Of a stretch of DNA of 64,000 bases, positions 8,107-19,900 are shown piece by piece. A model generated the notes under the pieces. That model had not been told where the DNA came from and ran no database searches. It was given only the letters and a program-made list of their open reading frames with translations. The stretch covers positions 1 to 64,000 of the forward strand of contig JAEMWC010001401.1 of NCBI GenBank assembly GCA_016490735.1. Direction: 5' to 3'. Source of the DNA: Pachyseris speciosa. Taxonomy: Eukaryota > Cnidaria > Anthozoa > Scleractinia > Pachyseridae. The translations under genes and the position numbers were made by a program. The first letter of the stretch is position 1; each line of letters begins with the position of its first letter.

Positions 8107-11100
8107 ATGGGTATATTCAATTCTCCACCGATTCAAGATGATAAAGGAGCAGTAACTGGTGAAAAAGGTGAAAGAGGTCCAGTTGGTCCAAAAGGTGAAA
8201 GAGGTCCAATTGGTCCAAAAGGTGATAAAGGTGATAATGGAAATGGATTCAAATTAACACAAGATGGTAATTATAATATCGAAAATAAACGTATAACAAA
8301 CGTTGGCACGCCAATAAATAATAGCGATTCCACAAATTTAGGATATGTAAACGATGCTGTTTTGTCAATTGAAGGAACTCGGGAAAATCCATTTATATTT
8401 CTTCTCGAAGACATATCAAAAACAACTGTAACACAAAATGCGAATAATCTTCAATTAGAAGACTTTAATAAAAGCCCATACAAGATCAACAAAAAATCAT
8501 TGTCTTTTATAATTCCAGATGAAAGTATTACATCTGATTTTGTGTTCAATGTATCACAATTGGTAGTTTCAAAGTACACTTTTGTTGTTGAATTTTATAC
8601 AGAAAATAATCCAGGGCAGGCGACAATTGAAATTGAATTGAGGACATCAAATTTACATACAAGAAAAAGTCCAATACAAAGAGCATTTTCAAAGACACAT
8701 GTTGCTGATGGTTATCTTAAGAAAATATTCTTCATTGAAAAAACAAGTCAAGCAGCCTCAAGGATTAAATTAATAGTTATTACACCAAACATATTGAATA
8801 ATGTGAAACATCATATTATAGTTTATGGAGCTTATGGCTTTCATACCAACTTGTCTTACTTTGTCCATGACCCAGCTTATGAAATTGAAAACGGCAATGT
8901 TGCATTTGGTGGTAATATTGACATGAAATTAAATAAAATTATCAATCTTAAGGATAACCCCTCAAACCCACAAGACGCTGTAAACAAAAAGTATGTTGAT
9001 ACTGAAATTGCTGGCATTGATGTTTCTCCATTTCTTAAAAAAGATGGAAGTGTTGTAATGACTGGAAACCTGGACATGGGGGAAAACCTCATCACCAGAA
9101 TGGGTTACCCCAAAGACATTCTCGACGCCACAAACAAAAGCTACGTTGACTCTCAAATTGCAAGCTGCTTAAAAAGGGATGGAACCGACCCAGCTGAGGG
9201 CGATCTAGACATGGATGGGTACACAATTATCAATTTAAAAGATGCCGACAACAACACCCCCAGAAGCAACGCAGTTAACAAAAAGTATGTTGATGACCTT
9301 GTTTTTTCAGCATCAGGAGCTCAACGCAACCCATTCGCATTTTTACTGAAGGACAAAACCAAGTCTTCTGCAGTTCAAGGCGTGGAAAACCTACAAATTG
9401 AGAATTTTGACAAATCACCATACCACATAAACAAGTCATCATTGTCTTTTTTCATTAAACGAAGTGGCAACTTTACATCCAAAATTCGTTTTAATGTGAT
9501 ATCTTTAAGAAATGGACGGTACACATTTGTTACTGAGTTTTTCTCACCCTCAGACCCTCGAAATGCAACAGTCGATATATTCCTTCCAACTGTAAATATA
9601 CGAGATGCGGGACAGCCGTTTCAAAAACCTTTTCCTGAAACTCCACACGTTGATGGTTACATGAAAAAACTTTTCCAGATAGAAAAAACCAGTGGTGGGC
9701 GGGCGGCAATACAGGTTGATCTAAGTAGCACAGCTCCAGCGTCTAACACCAAAACACATCTCATTGTTTATGTAGCCTTTGGATATCATACAAATTTGTC
9801 TTACTTTGTTCATGACCCAGCTTATGAAATTGAAAACGGCAATGTTGCGTTTGGTGATAATGTTGACATGAAATTAAACAAAATCCTCAACCTGCAGGAT
9901 AACCCCTCAAACCCACAAGACGCTGTAAACAAAAGTTATGTGGACCAGAGGTTGCAAACCAAACTCGATACGATTGCACAACAAAATCTAAATATGAACA
10001 ACAATGCCATCACTGATCTTGCTCCACCCGTAAATTTAGATGATGCGGTTACAAAAAGGTATACTGACGAGTATTTTCTTCGACGAGACGGTTCGACTGC
10101 AATGTATGGCGATTTGTCGATGGGTGGAAATAGAGTGACGAATTTAGCGGACCCGTCGAATGAAACTGATGCAGTGAACTTCAGAGTTTTAAATCGAGCT
10201 GGAACAGTTATGAGAGCAAACGCTTTATTATTGAATGGAACAAATGCGATGGCAGCAGACTTAAAACTTGGAGGGCATAAAATCATTAACTTAAAAGAAG
10301 GAACAAATAAAACCGATGCCGTAAATTTAGATCAATTAGAAAAAAGTCATATTTCATCTGCTTCTCATCCAAAGAATGCTTTCAAATATTTGATGAATGA
10401 TATCGATGAAGTCAGTACTGAATATGGCTTGAAAGTTAATGGATATGTCAATTTACCTCGTTCACCACATTTGATTTGAATAAAGAAGCTAATCATATTT
10501 ACAGAGCTAGAATTGGATTTAATATGTATACAATAAAAGATGGAAAATACACTTTCATTCTTGAATGGCTATTTCCTGATTATGAAGGAATGAGTCTTAG
10601 TAGTGTAACATTCAGTGCAACTGGTGGAATTACAATTCATAAAACTGTAGGGAGAAAATTTGATAACAGAAATGAAGATCATTCGAGATATTTATTATGG
10701 ATTGAAAAACCTTCAGTAAGTTCACCACCTGAATATTTATATTGTACAATACATATTAATGCTAACCCAACTTATCCAAATAAGTACAAAGTTTATTGTG
10801 TTGCATATGGTATTGATTTTGAAGCTGTAGACGTTCCATCAAGTGTTTACGACTTCGCAGAAGCTTATAAAATCGTGAATGAAAAAATACAATTACAAAC
10901 TGATTTAGATTTGAATGGACATGCTTTGATTAATAATTCATCAAACTTATTTGACGGTCAAAATGGTGAATTGACAATGCTAAATGATATTAATATGAAC
11001 ACATATTCAATAAAAGAGGCTAAACTTGGTGGTAATTTAAATCTAAATGGCCATAGAATTCATAATGGTGCTTTAAATCTATTTCGTTCAAGCGTTACAG

Positions 11101-11565
11101 GTGTAATTTATGGAAACAGCTTTCGATTTGGGTGGATTTGCTCTTTACAGGCCGAAATTAGGAGGTGATCTAAATTTGAATGGGAATGGAATAATTGGTC
11201 AAATACAATATTTAAATTGCTTTGTTGAAGCCAGTCAAGGACATAATAAAAATATTTTGAAGCCTGTATCAATTAATGGCTCTGAATATTTAGTTATTCA
11301 CAACAATAACTTTTATATTAAGAAAATGCATATTATACAAGGAACGAAGCCGGGGATGTTTTATTTCAAGACAAAAGCTGAAGGTGCTGGATTATTACCA
11401 TTTCCAGCAACTATTTTCGAATATAGAATTCCTTCTATGAGTAGAAACATAAGAACAGTTACAGTCAATAAATCATTATCGAGAGGCTATTTTATAATTG
11501 ACTATTCACATCCCAATAGTGGAGCATTTGATACAACATTCACAGTTGAAGTAATTATGAATTAA
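8107..11565 (+). pseudogene. Long collagen-like fibre protein, broken copy
   Basis: Homologue of the intact 1215-residue fibre at 29440-33087. After a short N-terminus (MGIFNSPPIQD) come about a dozen collagen-like Gly-X-Y triplets, then repeats of the tail-fibre type ([14 protein letters not shown] followed by [12 protein letters not shown]) and two copies of a roughly 200-residue module containing [16 protein letters not shown] and [15 protein letters not shown]. Two disruptions are seen: a deletion of about 25 bases near 10477 compared with copy B, and an extra T near 11108. The product would have been a trimeric host-attachment spike. Confidence 0.8.
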
Positions 11566-11581
11566 TCTAAAATAATAATAT

Positions 11582-12829
11582 ATGGGTATATTCAATCATT
11601 TACCAAATCAAGATGATACAGGAACTGGTAAAACAGGTCCAAAAGGTGATAATGGAAATGGATTTAATTTTACAAATGATGGGCATTATGATGTCGAAAA
11701 CAAAAAATTGACTAATGTTGCAGCACCCACTGCAAACAATGATACAGCCACAAAGATGTATGTTGATACAGAAATTGCTGGCATTGATCTTTCACCATTT
11801 CTCAAAAAAGATGGAAGTGTTGTAATGACTGGCAATCAGAATTTTGGGGGGTTTGTTATTACAGGTCATGGCATTGGAACTGACTCAGGAGATCTTGTGA
11901 ACAAATCTTATATTGACACCAATCTTGCATCTAAAAGCAGTATCAGTCAAACTTTACTTTGAGATGGAACGCAAGCAATGACTGGAAGCATTGACATGGG
12001 AGGAAACAAAATAACAAATGCTAATGAAGGAACGTCAGATGATGATTGTGTAACAAAAAAACAACTGGATTTAAAGTTAGACAGAGCAGCTTTTGTTATT
12101 TCAAATTCTCTTCCTGGTATACCTGTTCTCGATGGAATTTCAATTGCTTTGATTCCAGATCTTTCTGTGGTAACTGCTGATGCTGATAATAGAGTTTCTA
12201 GTTGGTTGGATCCTGTTAATAATGTGACTTTTGCACAAACGACTGATTCAAAAAAACCTTTGTTATTGAGAGATTCTGTTAAAAAGAAATTTTTTTTACG
12301 TTTTGATGGTGTTAATGATTATTTGGAAATTAGTTCATTTGATGTCTCCAAAGTTGCTGGACAAAATGGAAATACATGTACTGTAATACTTATTGTAAAT
12401 ACAGAACAAATAAAGTCTCAATCACAATTTCAATGGGGTCATGGTTCGAATCGATTTGGTGTTCATTTTCCCTGGGTTGGTGGAACATGTTACGTTGATT
12501 TCGGTTCTTCATTGAATGGAAGACTTGCTATTTCTTCTCTGGCGAATCTAACAGGAAACATTGAAGTTTGGACTATACGGGTTAATGGCCAAAATCTTGA
12601 ACTTTTTAGAAGTGTTTCATCAATGACTCCAGTTGGAACAAATACAATATCAGCAACATTGTCAGGAAATCCACAAAAAATGTTTATTGGTTGTCAAGTT
12701 CATACTAATGGTTCAGCAATTAATTTCTCTGATATGGATCTTTACGCTTTTGCTGTTTGGCAAAAATCACTAACTGATCAAGAATTGAGAAATATGTTTC
12801 GCTTCATTGAAGATTATTTTGATCTCTAA
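11582..12829 (+). pseudogene. Short fibre protein with lectin-like head, nonsense mutation
   Basis: It starts MGIFNHLPNQDD, has a few collagen-like triplets and several tail-fibre repeats ([29 protein letters not shown]). It ends in a domain of about 200 residues resembling concanavalin A-like/laminin G folds (FLRFDGVNDYLEI, then FAVWQKSLTDQELRNM). An in-frame TGA at 11960-11962 splits it; the frame is otherwise continuous, and a single C-to-T change in an Arg codon would explain the stop. The head is of the same fold type as that of copy B (33104-34114) but quite different in sequence, suggesting exchange or fast evolution of the receptor-binding part. Confidence 0.75.
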
Positions 12830-12850
12830 ATTAATATAAATAACTGGTAT

Positions 12851-13273
12851 ATGATAGAAGACATAATAAAATATGTGAAATATTTTTTTGATGAAACCAA
12901 ACAACAACATATTCACATTGATGACACAATATTGAAATCATGCCTGGTGTACCAATATTTGTATTCAAAGCATTATAAAATAAAAATTTCAATAAACAAT
13001 ATTTTATATCTTAATGAGGGTATAGGACTTATTGGTCCAGGAAATGGCTGTCTTACACATTTTCTTGAAGGTACACTTGGTTGGATTGACTTATTACACT
13101 CACACAGTATTCTCCATGATGCTTTTGGAAGATTTTATGACCGTTATTCATTAGACCGTGGATATTGTTATGCTGTACCAAAGAGCCTTACAACAAAATG
13201 GATGAAAAGATCTCCATTACGAGGTCAATTCACTGGATTAATTTATTGTATTTGCAAAAGAATTATAATATAA
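12851..13273 (+). CDS. Conserved GPG/HD-motif protein, copy A
   Basis: A 140-residue protein of unknown function. The most conserved part against the copy B homologue (34098-34517) is GIGLIGPGNGCLTHFLE, then TLGWIDLLHSHSILHDAFGRFY. A glycine loop followed about 30 residues later by His-Asp is reminiscent of PLA2 folds, but the context is not close enough to call it one. There is no signal peptide. It follows the short fibre by 21 bases and precedes the membrane-protein gene directly, so it belongs to the plus-strand block. Confidence 0.6.
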   Translation: MIEDIIKYVKYFFDETKQQHIHIDDTILKSCLVYQYLYSKHYKIKISINNILYLNEGIGLIGPGNGCLTHFLEGTLGWIDLLHSHSILHDAFGRFYDRYSLDRGYCYAVPKSLTTKWMKRSPLRGQFTGLIYCICKRIII

Positions 13274-13282
13274 ATGATATAT

Positions 13283-13766
13283 ATGACTGATAATCGAAAA
13301 AGCATATTCAACTGGAACCATATTTCAGGTGAATTAACAGAAGACCAGATTAAGGAATTAAAATCCTATTACCACACTTATCATAGAAAGTGTTGGGCCC
13401 ACAAACAGGCGGTGAAACAGTTCAAAAAATGGAAATTACTTGGGAACTCATTGTCTATCATCTTTACAACCGGGGGTCTCGCCACAAGCATAGCAACTGG
13501 TGGTGTTAGTTTGGTAGCCATCAGTACAGCGGCACTTTTGATACAAGGGTGGATGAAACATAAAAACCTAGATCTTAAAATCCAGTACATATGCTTATCA
13601 AAGCTATCAGCATCTGCTCAATACCATAAAAGACACTATGAGAAGCGGTAATTTCAATGAGTCAAGCATCCATAACACAATGAAAAACATTGATGATTAT
13701 GTGACTGACAACAGTCCTGTTATTGATAAGTACCTACTAAAATATGATGAAAAATTTACTGTCTAA
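13283..13766 (+). pseudogene. Two-helix membrane protein, frameshifted copy
   Basis: Homologue of the intact 161-residue gene at 34527-35012. Residues about 50-90 (LSIIFTTGGLATSIATGGVS and what follows) form a hydrophobic hairpin of two predicted membrane helices. The frame breaks near 13585, where a few bases present in copy B are lacking; beyond it the original frame resumes and ends at TAA 13764-13766. I chose the ATG at 13283, which lies in the TATATG context, over the one at 13274. Its tail overlaps the convergent zinc-ribbon gene by 11 bases. Confidence 0.65.
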
Positions 13767-14319
13767 CAATACCAATAATCACATCAAATCTCAACAATAA
13801 AATTTCAACCCAATATTGATCATAAAATTTAAGAGTCTTTTTCGAATTAGTGATTGTTACATTCTCGAATGGAAGACCAAGCATTAAAAATATTTTCTTA
13901 AGGACAAATTTAGTACTTATCATCCTTTTACGACTCTTATTCACTAATGGGAGTACAGTGTCTATCTCTTCGAATATTTTTAACATTTTACCACTATCTT
14001 TTACAGAAATTTGAAATCCATTATTACTGCAAATACTATTTATCATATTTTCAATATGGTACTTCCGATGATATACCGATTTTCGTCGTATCATATACAT
14101 ATTCTCATAAAAGTCAACATACTCTTTAACATAATCATAACCATGAACTGAACCACAATTTGTACAGAGGCTCACACCATTATCGTTAAACATTTCCTGA
14201 TTTTCACAGCATGGCTCTGCCATACTACTTTTGACTTTAGCCAATTGCTCATCACAAAAAGGACAAGTATATTCTTCCATATTTTTCAATTCATCATGAA
14301 TTTCTGAATTACAACTCAT
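13756..14319 (-). CDS. Zinc-ribbon, VLTF3-like putative late transcription factor, copy A
   Basis: A 187-residue protein with a zinc-ribbon-like cysteine array (CPFC near residue 19, CC near 37, CTNCGSVHGYDY near 51-62). A basic segment follows (KSVYHRKYHIENMI) and a helical C-terminus (KRMISTKFVLKKIFLMLGLP). The spacing of ribbon, Y-x-R-x-x-H and the later helices resembles the poxvirus late transcription factor VLTF3 family found in large DNA viruses; that match is from memory of the family pattern and needs a profile search. It faces inward from the right end. Unlike copy B it starts with its own ATG and has no terminal-repeat-encoded leader. Confidence 0.55.
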   Translation of the reverse strand: MSCNSEIHDELKNMEEYTCPFCDEQLAKVKSSMAEPCCENQEMFNDNGVSLCTNCGSVHGYDYVKEYVDFYENMYMIRRKSVYHRKYHIENMINSICSNNGFQISVKDSGKMLKIFEEIDTVLPLVNKSRKRMISTKFVLKKIFLMLGLPFENVTITNSKKTLKFYDQYWVEILLLRFDVIIGIVRQ

Positions 14320-14506
14320 TCTATAATATTATATGAGATTTTATTTTTAAACCATAGGATTGTACCACGTGATAAATAATAGCTATAGGTGGTTTTCCTA
14401 GAATTTTAACACTACACTTTTTCCAGGAATTTTAATATACTATAGTTTACCAAAAATATGAGCGCATTTTAATAAATATATAGTTTTCATCATATGGAAA
14501 AGTGTG

Positions 14507-14696
14507 CTGGTACCATCAAATTGAAAAATGCGCTCGTACCCCCAAGTACTGTTTTTCCAAGAAAGTTACACATGGTAATTTTCCGAGAAATTGAACCAAC
14601 TGATTTTAAAAATATATAGATTGCCAAAAATACGATATCATCGAATTGAACCATCAAATTGAAAAATGCGCTCGTACCCCCATATACTATACTACT
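14507..14696. repeat. Right terminal inverted repeat region of copy A
   Basis: It ends in TACTATACTACT like the complete copy and shares the central block around TTACACATGGTAATTTTCCG. It lacks the AGGTCA repeats of copy B. Instead it has two copies of a roughly 30-bp motif (14513-14543 and 14651-14681, containing AAATGCGCTCGTACCCCC). The partner repeat is outside the window. Confidence 0.7.
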
Positions 14697-16530
14697 GTAA
14701 TGTACTTTGTGCCTGAAGTATATTCGACCTACAGTTATCTCGTTGATGTCCACCACTGAAGAAGTTGTGGAAGGTGTAAAACTCTTTTCGGGGCACAATC
14801 CAGAGATCACTCGCGGGAGTTTGAGGAGCTCGTGGGGTATATATTGCCCAACCACCGAGTACCACAAAACCCAGAAGAAAGGTTAATGCTTTTTATAGAA
14901 ATAACAGACAATTTGAAACGATTAGGATTTAGACGCTGCAAGCCTGTCCACAGCACCCATTATCAAGCATAGCCTTACATAATGATTGCTTTCAAAATAT
15001 TTAAAGCATCTGGAATGTTCGGCTGCAGTACGTTCAGGTTCCTTGTTGTCACATTGTAAAGTTACATATACAGCTATTAGTTGTAGTAGGAAACATGATA
15101 TTGCTTTTATTATGTTTGATTGCGTTTCACAAAATAACGTCTTTGAATCCCTGAATTGAAATAAAATTTTATTCAAATGAACTTGGACATCCTTCGAATA
15201 ATATTTGTACACGCCCGCTAATGGTCAACGTTCCACTCAGTTCAGTTCTTACACTTTGTGCCGACTTTTTTATCCTCATTGAACAGGAACACACAACTAA
15301 TTTTTGATGCCATCAAACAATCTTGTCATATCTGTAGGCAGTATGGCACTTGTAGAGGTGACGTCACGCAAGCGCGCCAAGCATCTCATGATTTCTCCAT
15401 GTACCTCTTGGTTGCGTCACCACTTCGAGGTTTACCCTAGGAAAGGGTTAAAAAATAGTTTTAATTAGCCCACATAGCATTCATCACTCCTTTAACTGAA
15501 ACCCTTGTAAGAAAACATGAAACAAACCAAAACTGTATGCAACAAAACTAGCGCATGATTTTAGTTATTTCATTTTCTAAGGAACAGAATGGACTATCTC
15601 TCCACCTTATTAATTAAAAACACCTGTACAGCATGTGAGAAATAACAGGTATGGGTGTACATGGTTACTGTGTGGGAGTCACAAGTAAATTCCGGTTTTC
15701 AGTCACTATTTTCTCGTTGGAATGCCAACTCTAACTTTGGGTCAAAGAAGACACAAGACATCCTTGCGGGAGGATTTCCCTGTAAAATCTTTCCAGAGAT
15801 ATTCAGATAGATATTCAGAGCAGGTTTAAGTATGATCAAATATTTGGTTTATCAACAGAATTGATAAGTGAAGGTACCATCCGTAAAGAGATTCTAGTGC
15901 TGAAGTTTTCGTCCTTCGGATTCGCTCTGACGAAGGGCTAACGCTTGACTGAAACTGACAGCAGGGCAATATCTCACATTGATTTCACAAGGCTATTGCT
16001 TGACACATTAATACGCCGTGCAAAATTGTCATGATTCAGCCTTTTTCCCGCAGAACTAATATTATTCCTTGGTTTGCTTTCAATCTTCTTTTTTTTTTGT
16101 TTTGTTTTCAAAACTGAGTCGTTTTTATTATTGTTCATTGTTCTCATGCTTTCCATTTTTTTAAATTTCCTTGTCGATAGTCTGAATTCAGTTGTACAGC
16201 CTATACGAAAGTAAATTGTCGTTCATCTCAGTCTCTGAACAATTGTTTTATATTAGAAGCTCGTCTCACTCATGAGTACGAAGCGGCTCCAGCTTTGGTC
16301 ATCGCGTCGCCGTGTATTTCATTTCATGTTACTTTGTGCATAATAAACTTAACAGATCCCCAATCCCTTTCCAAAATATCCCCACACTAGAAATAAATAG
16401 ACGGGAGAAAGTTATTGAACTCATCTTACCTCCTCATCCATTTTCAGAATTCTGAAAATATGGCTGATATTTTAAACATCCACAGTCGGAAATCCCAAAC
16501 CCAAATTCCGAAATCCGAAGTCTGAAGTCT
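14697..16530. other. Host DNA between the two Polintons
   Basis: About 1.8 kb of AT-rich sequence without a convincing gene, RNA gene or known repeat. The last 30 bases before copy B are GAAGTCT heptamers, the target of its insertion. Confidence 0.6.
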
Positions 16531-16536
16531 GAAGTC
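16531..16536. repeat. Target site duplication, left (GAAGTC)
   Basis: The six bases before the left terminus equal the six after the right terminus (36015-36020). Polintons are known to make 6-bp duplications. The site lies in a GAAGTCT array, so the identity is partly forced by the repeat. Confidence 0.75.
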
Positions 16537-16982
16537 AGTAGTATAGTACATGGGTGATCTGGCACATTTTCCATAAAATTGTGCAATTTTTCAAAACAGC
16601 ACACTTTTTCCCAAGGTCAAGGTCATCGAATTGGTTGGTTCAATTTCTCGGAAAATTACCATGTGTAACTTTCTCGGAAAAACAGTACATGGGTGATCTA
16701 GCACATTTTCCATAAAATTGTGCAATTTTTCAAAACAGCACACTTTTTTGCCAAGGTCAAGGTCACGTGATCCAGCACACTTTTTGCCAAGGTCAAGGTC
16801 ATCTATTTAAGTACTTTATGATATAAAAAACACTTAAGGACATGTCGCTTTAGGTTATTATGGAGAATGAAGAAAGAAATCTCCGGGCCTTGGAAAAGCC
16901 CTCTCAAATCAGGTCAGGTAGCCAGATGGTAAATGGCCTGAGTCAGAAAAATATTGGATCAGGTAGCCAGATGGTAAATGAT
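16537..16982. repeat. Left terminal inverted repeat of copy B
   Basis: About 446 bases nearly identical to the reverse complement of 35563-36014. They differ mainly around 16626-16640, where the right repeat is six bases longer. It contains two copies of a roughly 65-base block (CACATTTTCCATAAAATTGTG...), three AGGTCA direct repeats, a TATA box and the first 40 codons of the polymerase gene. Confidence 0.93.
16614..16859 (+). promoter_or_regulatory. Polymerase promoter inside the TIR, with three AGGTCA DR0 sites
   Basis: AGGTCAAGGTCA, a direct repeat of the nuclear receptor half-site with no spacer, occurs at 16614-16625, 16754-16765 and 16790-16801. A TCACGTGA E-box palindrome lies at 16763-16770. 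TATAAAA at 16822-16828 is 32-38 bases before the polymerase ATG. DR0 repeats are known binding sites of GCNF/NR6A-type receptors and TCAAGGTCA of FTZ-F1/ERR-type receptors; that they act here is inferred. Confidence 0.6.
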
Positions 16983-19900
16983 CCGAGTCAAAAAATTATA
17001 TATCCTAATAGTATAGACATGGAAAATAGAAATAGTATTTTCAAAGAATTATTGAAAAGATTAGGCCGTATGGATGTTGGCGAGATGAGGCGATTAGTTA
17101 GTCTCGCTGATAACATCAAAAAGCAGAAGCCAATTCCAGCACCTCGCAAGGGTGTGAAGCAGATGGTTAAAGATTATGAAGACAACATAATTCTTCCACC
17201 ACCACAATTTAGAGATAGACCAATACCAGCACCAAGAACTAAAAAACTAGCCCCAATACCAGAACCAAGGACTAAGATAGAGCAAACAGATAAAGCTCTC
17301 AAAGGATACACCAAATCATTTCAAATAGATATCAAAAATTACAAAGACCCGCTATTACAACTGCAAAACACAAGAAAGGCTGTAGCGTACCGTCTTGTAA
17401 GTTTACTAAAATCAATGAAAGGACTGAAATTCGTTGAAACACTAAAGGTAACATTCAGAAAAATGTCTGATGGTGAAATAATACATAAAACAGCCTTTTT
17501 CAACAGTCCACCTCAAACAATTATAAATAATCTCCAGATCAGTGAATCACTTCAAGCGTCAAAACAAAATATATTAAATAAGATTGCAGTTTGGATTTCA
17601 GAAGGATCTGGCTGGGTTGTGGAATCAGTCGACAAGCATTTTCTAAATGTTGTAATATATCAGCCAATGAAAGGCTCATCATATATTAAACTACCCCCAG
17701 AATTAATGAATGCAATGAAGGGATTGATTAACATAAAGAATGATGACAATGAATGTTTCAGATGGTGTCATATCAGGCACTTGAATCCACAAGAGAAGAA
17801 CCCTCAGAGAATAAAAAAATCTGATAGACAACATATTAATACGTTAGATTATTCGGGGGTTGAATTTCCAGTCACAACTAAACAGTATAACAAGATAGAA
17901 AAACAAAATGAGATCAACATCAATGTATTTGGTTATGAAAACAAACAACCATATCCAATTTACGTTTCAAAAGAAAAGTATGAAGACTGTTTGAATCTTC
18001 TATTGATTACAGAAAATGAAAACAAACACTACGTTTTAATCAAAGATTTCAACAGATTCATGCGCAACAAAACAAAGCACAATGAAAGAAAACACTTTTG
18101 CATGCACTGTCTACAATGTTTCAGCTCAGAAAGAGTCTTGAATGATCATGTGGACAACTGCATACTGGTTAATGGCACACAAGCAATAAAGATGCCAACC
18201 AAGGATAACAATACTCTGAAATTCAACAACTTCCATAAACAACAGCAAGTACCATTTGTGATCTATGCTGATTTTGAGGCTTTAACTGAGAAAATACACG
18301 GTTGTCAACCCAACAATGATAAATCATACACTGAAGCCTATCAGAAGCATACTGATTGTGGATATGGTTACAAGGTTGTTTGTTGTTATGATGATAAATA
18401 CAGCAAGCCAATACAAATATACAGGGGTGAAAAGGCTGTATACAAATTCATGGAAGCTATGTTAGAGGAAGTTAAATATTGCAAGAAGATTGTTAAAGAA
18501 TTCAATAAACCATTGAAAATGACTGAGGATGATGAAGAGAAATTCCAAAAAGCCAAAGAATGTCACATTTGTGATAAAAAATACACTGAAAAGGATATCA
18601 GAGTACGAGATCACTGTCACATTACTGGTCAGTATAGAGGATCAGCTCATCAAGAATGTAACCTGAAACTTAGAGTCAATCCAGAAGAAGTGAAGATACC
18701 TGTTATATTTCACAATCTAAGAGGTTATGACAGTCATTTTATTATGCAGGAGATTGGAGCTATTGTCAAGAAACACACATTCACAAATAAAAAAGGTGAA
18801 GTCTGCCAAATGAACATCAATGCTATCCCAAATAACATGGAGAAGTATATGGCTTTCATGCTTGGCAATCACTTGACCTTTCTTGATAGTTTCCAGTTCA
18901 TGAGCTCTAGTTTGGAAAAACTTGTAGGCAATCTACCAAAAGAAGCCTTAAAATTCACCTCACAAGAGTTCAAGGGAAAGGATCTTGATCTGATAGCACA
19001 GAAAGGTGTTTATCCATACGACTACATGGACAGTTTTGATAAATTCAATCAGAAGCTGCCCTCAAAAGAAGAATTCTATAGCATACTGAGTGATACGCAT
19101 ATATCAGATGAAGACTATACACATGCTCAGACTGTTTGGAATGTATTCTCTTTGAAAAACATGGGTGAGTATCATGATCTGTACCTTAAAACAGATGTAC
19201 TCCTGTTGGCTGATGTATTTGAGAACTTCAGAAGAACATGTCTTGAGTACTACAAACTGGATCCGTGTCACTACTTCACATCTCCTGGTTTATCATGGGA
19301 TGCGATGTTAAAGATGACTGATATCAAACTGGAATTGATGACTGACATTGATATGTTCCAGTTCATTGAAAAGGGTATGAGAGGTGGTATCAGCTATATT
19401 GCAAATCGTTACGGTAAAGCTAATAATAAATACATGAAGAAGTATGATGAGAAGGCGCCCTCAAAGTACATTATGTATCTTGATGCTAATAATCTATACG
19501 GTTGGGCAATGAGTCAATACCTTCCAACAGGCGGATTCAGATGGATGACTGAGAATAAAATAAATAATCTCAACCTGGCTAAATACAAAGAAGACAGCAA
19601 TAAGGGTTTGATTCTGGAAGTTGATCTGGAATACCCCCAGGAGTTGCATGATCTGCATAATGATTACCCGCTTGGACCAGAGAAGGTGAAAGTAACTGGA
19701 GACATGCTTTCAGATTACTGTAAAGACATAGCAGAGAAATACAATATATCGACTGGTTTGGTACATAAACTGATGCCAACATTAAGCAACAAAGAGAAGT
19801 ATGTTCTGCATTACAGGAACCTCCAATTATACACAGACTTAGGTTTAAAGGTAACAAAAATCCACAGAGTGCTAGAGTTCAAACAATCACCTTGGCTGAG

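Larger units (their letters stand above)
1..14696. mobile_element. Polinton/Maverick element, copy A (left end outside window)
   Basis: A self-synthesising DNA transposon related to adenovirus-like and adintovirus-like DNA viruses. The span carries, in the same order as the complete copy at 16537-36014, remnants or genes for Bro-N/nuclease, integrase, PLA2, small Cys protein, protease, capsid, penton, coiled coil, packaging ATPase, fibres and a zinc-ribbon protein. The right end is set at 14696 because the terminal bases ACTATACTACT match the terminus of the complete copy and the 6 bases that follow (GTAATG) would be the target duplication. The left end and DNA polymerase gene are expected just left of base 1. 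At least eight genes carry frameshifts or stops, so this copy looks non-autonomous. Confidence 0.9.

Noticed and set aside
14490..14867. Coding frame across the right end of copy A
   Set aside because: It spans the element terminus and terminal repeat; no conservation in copy B.
16081..16156. Host gene between the Polintons
   Set aside because: The frame is poly-lysine low complexity from a T-rich tract.
19579..19857. Antisense frames within the polymerase gene
   Set aside because: They are mirror frames of a strongly conserved coding region without features of their own.
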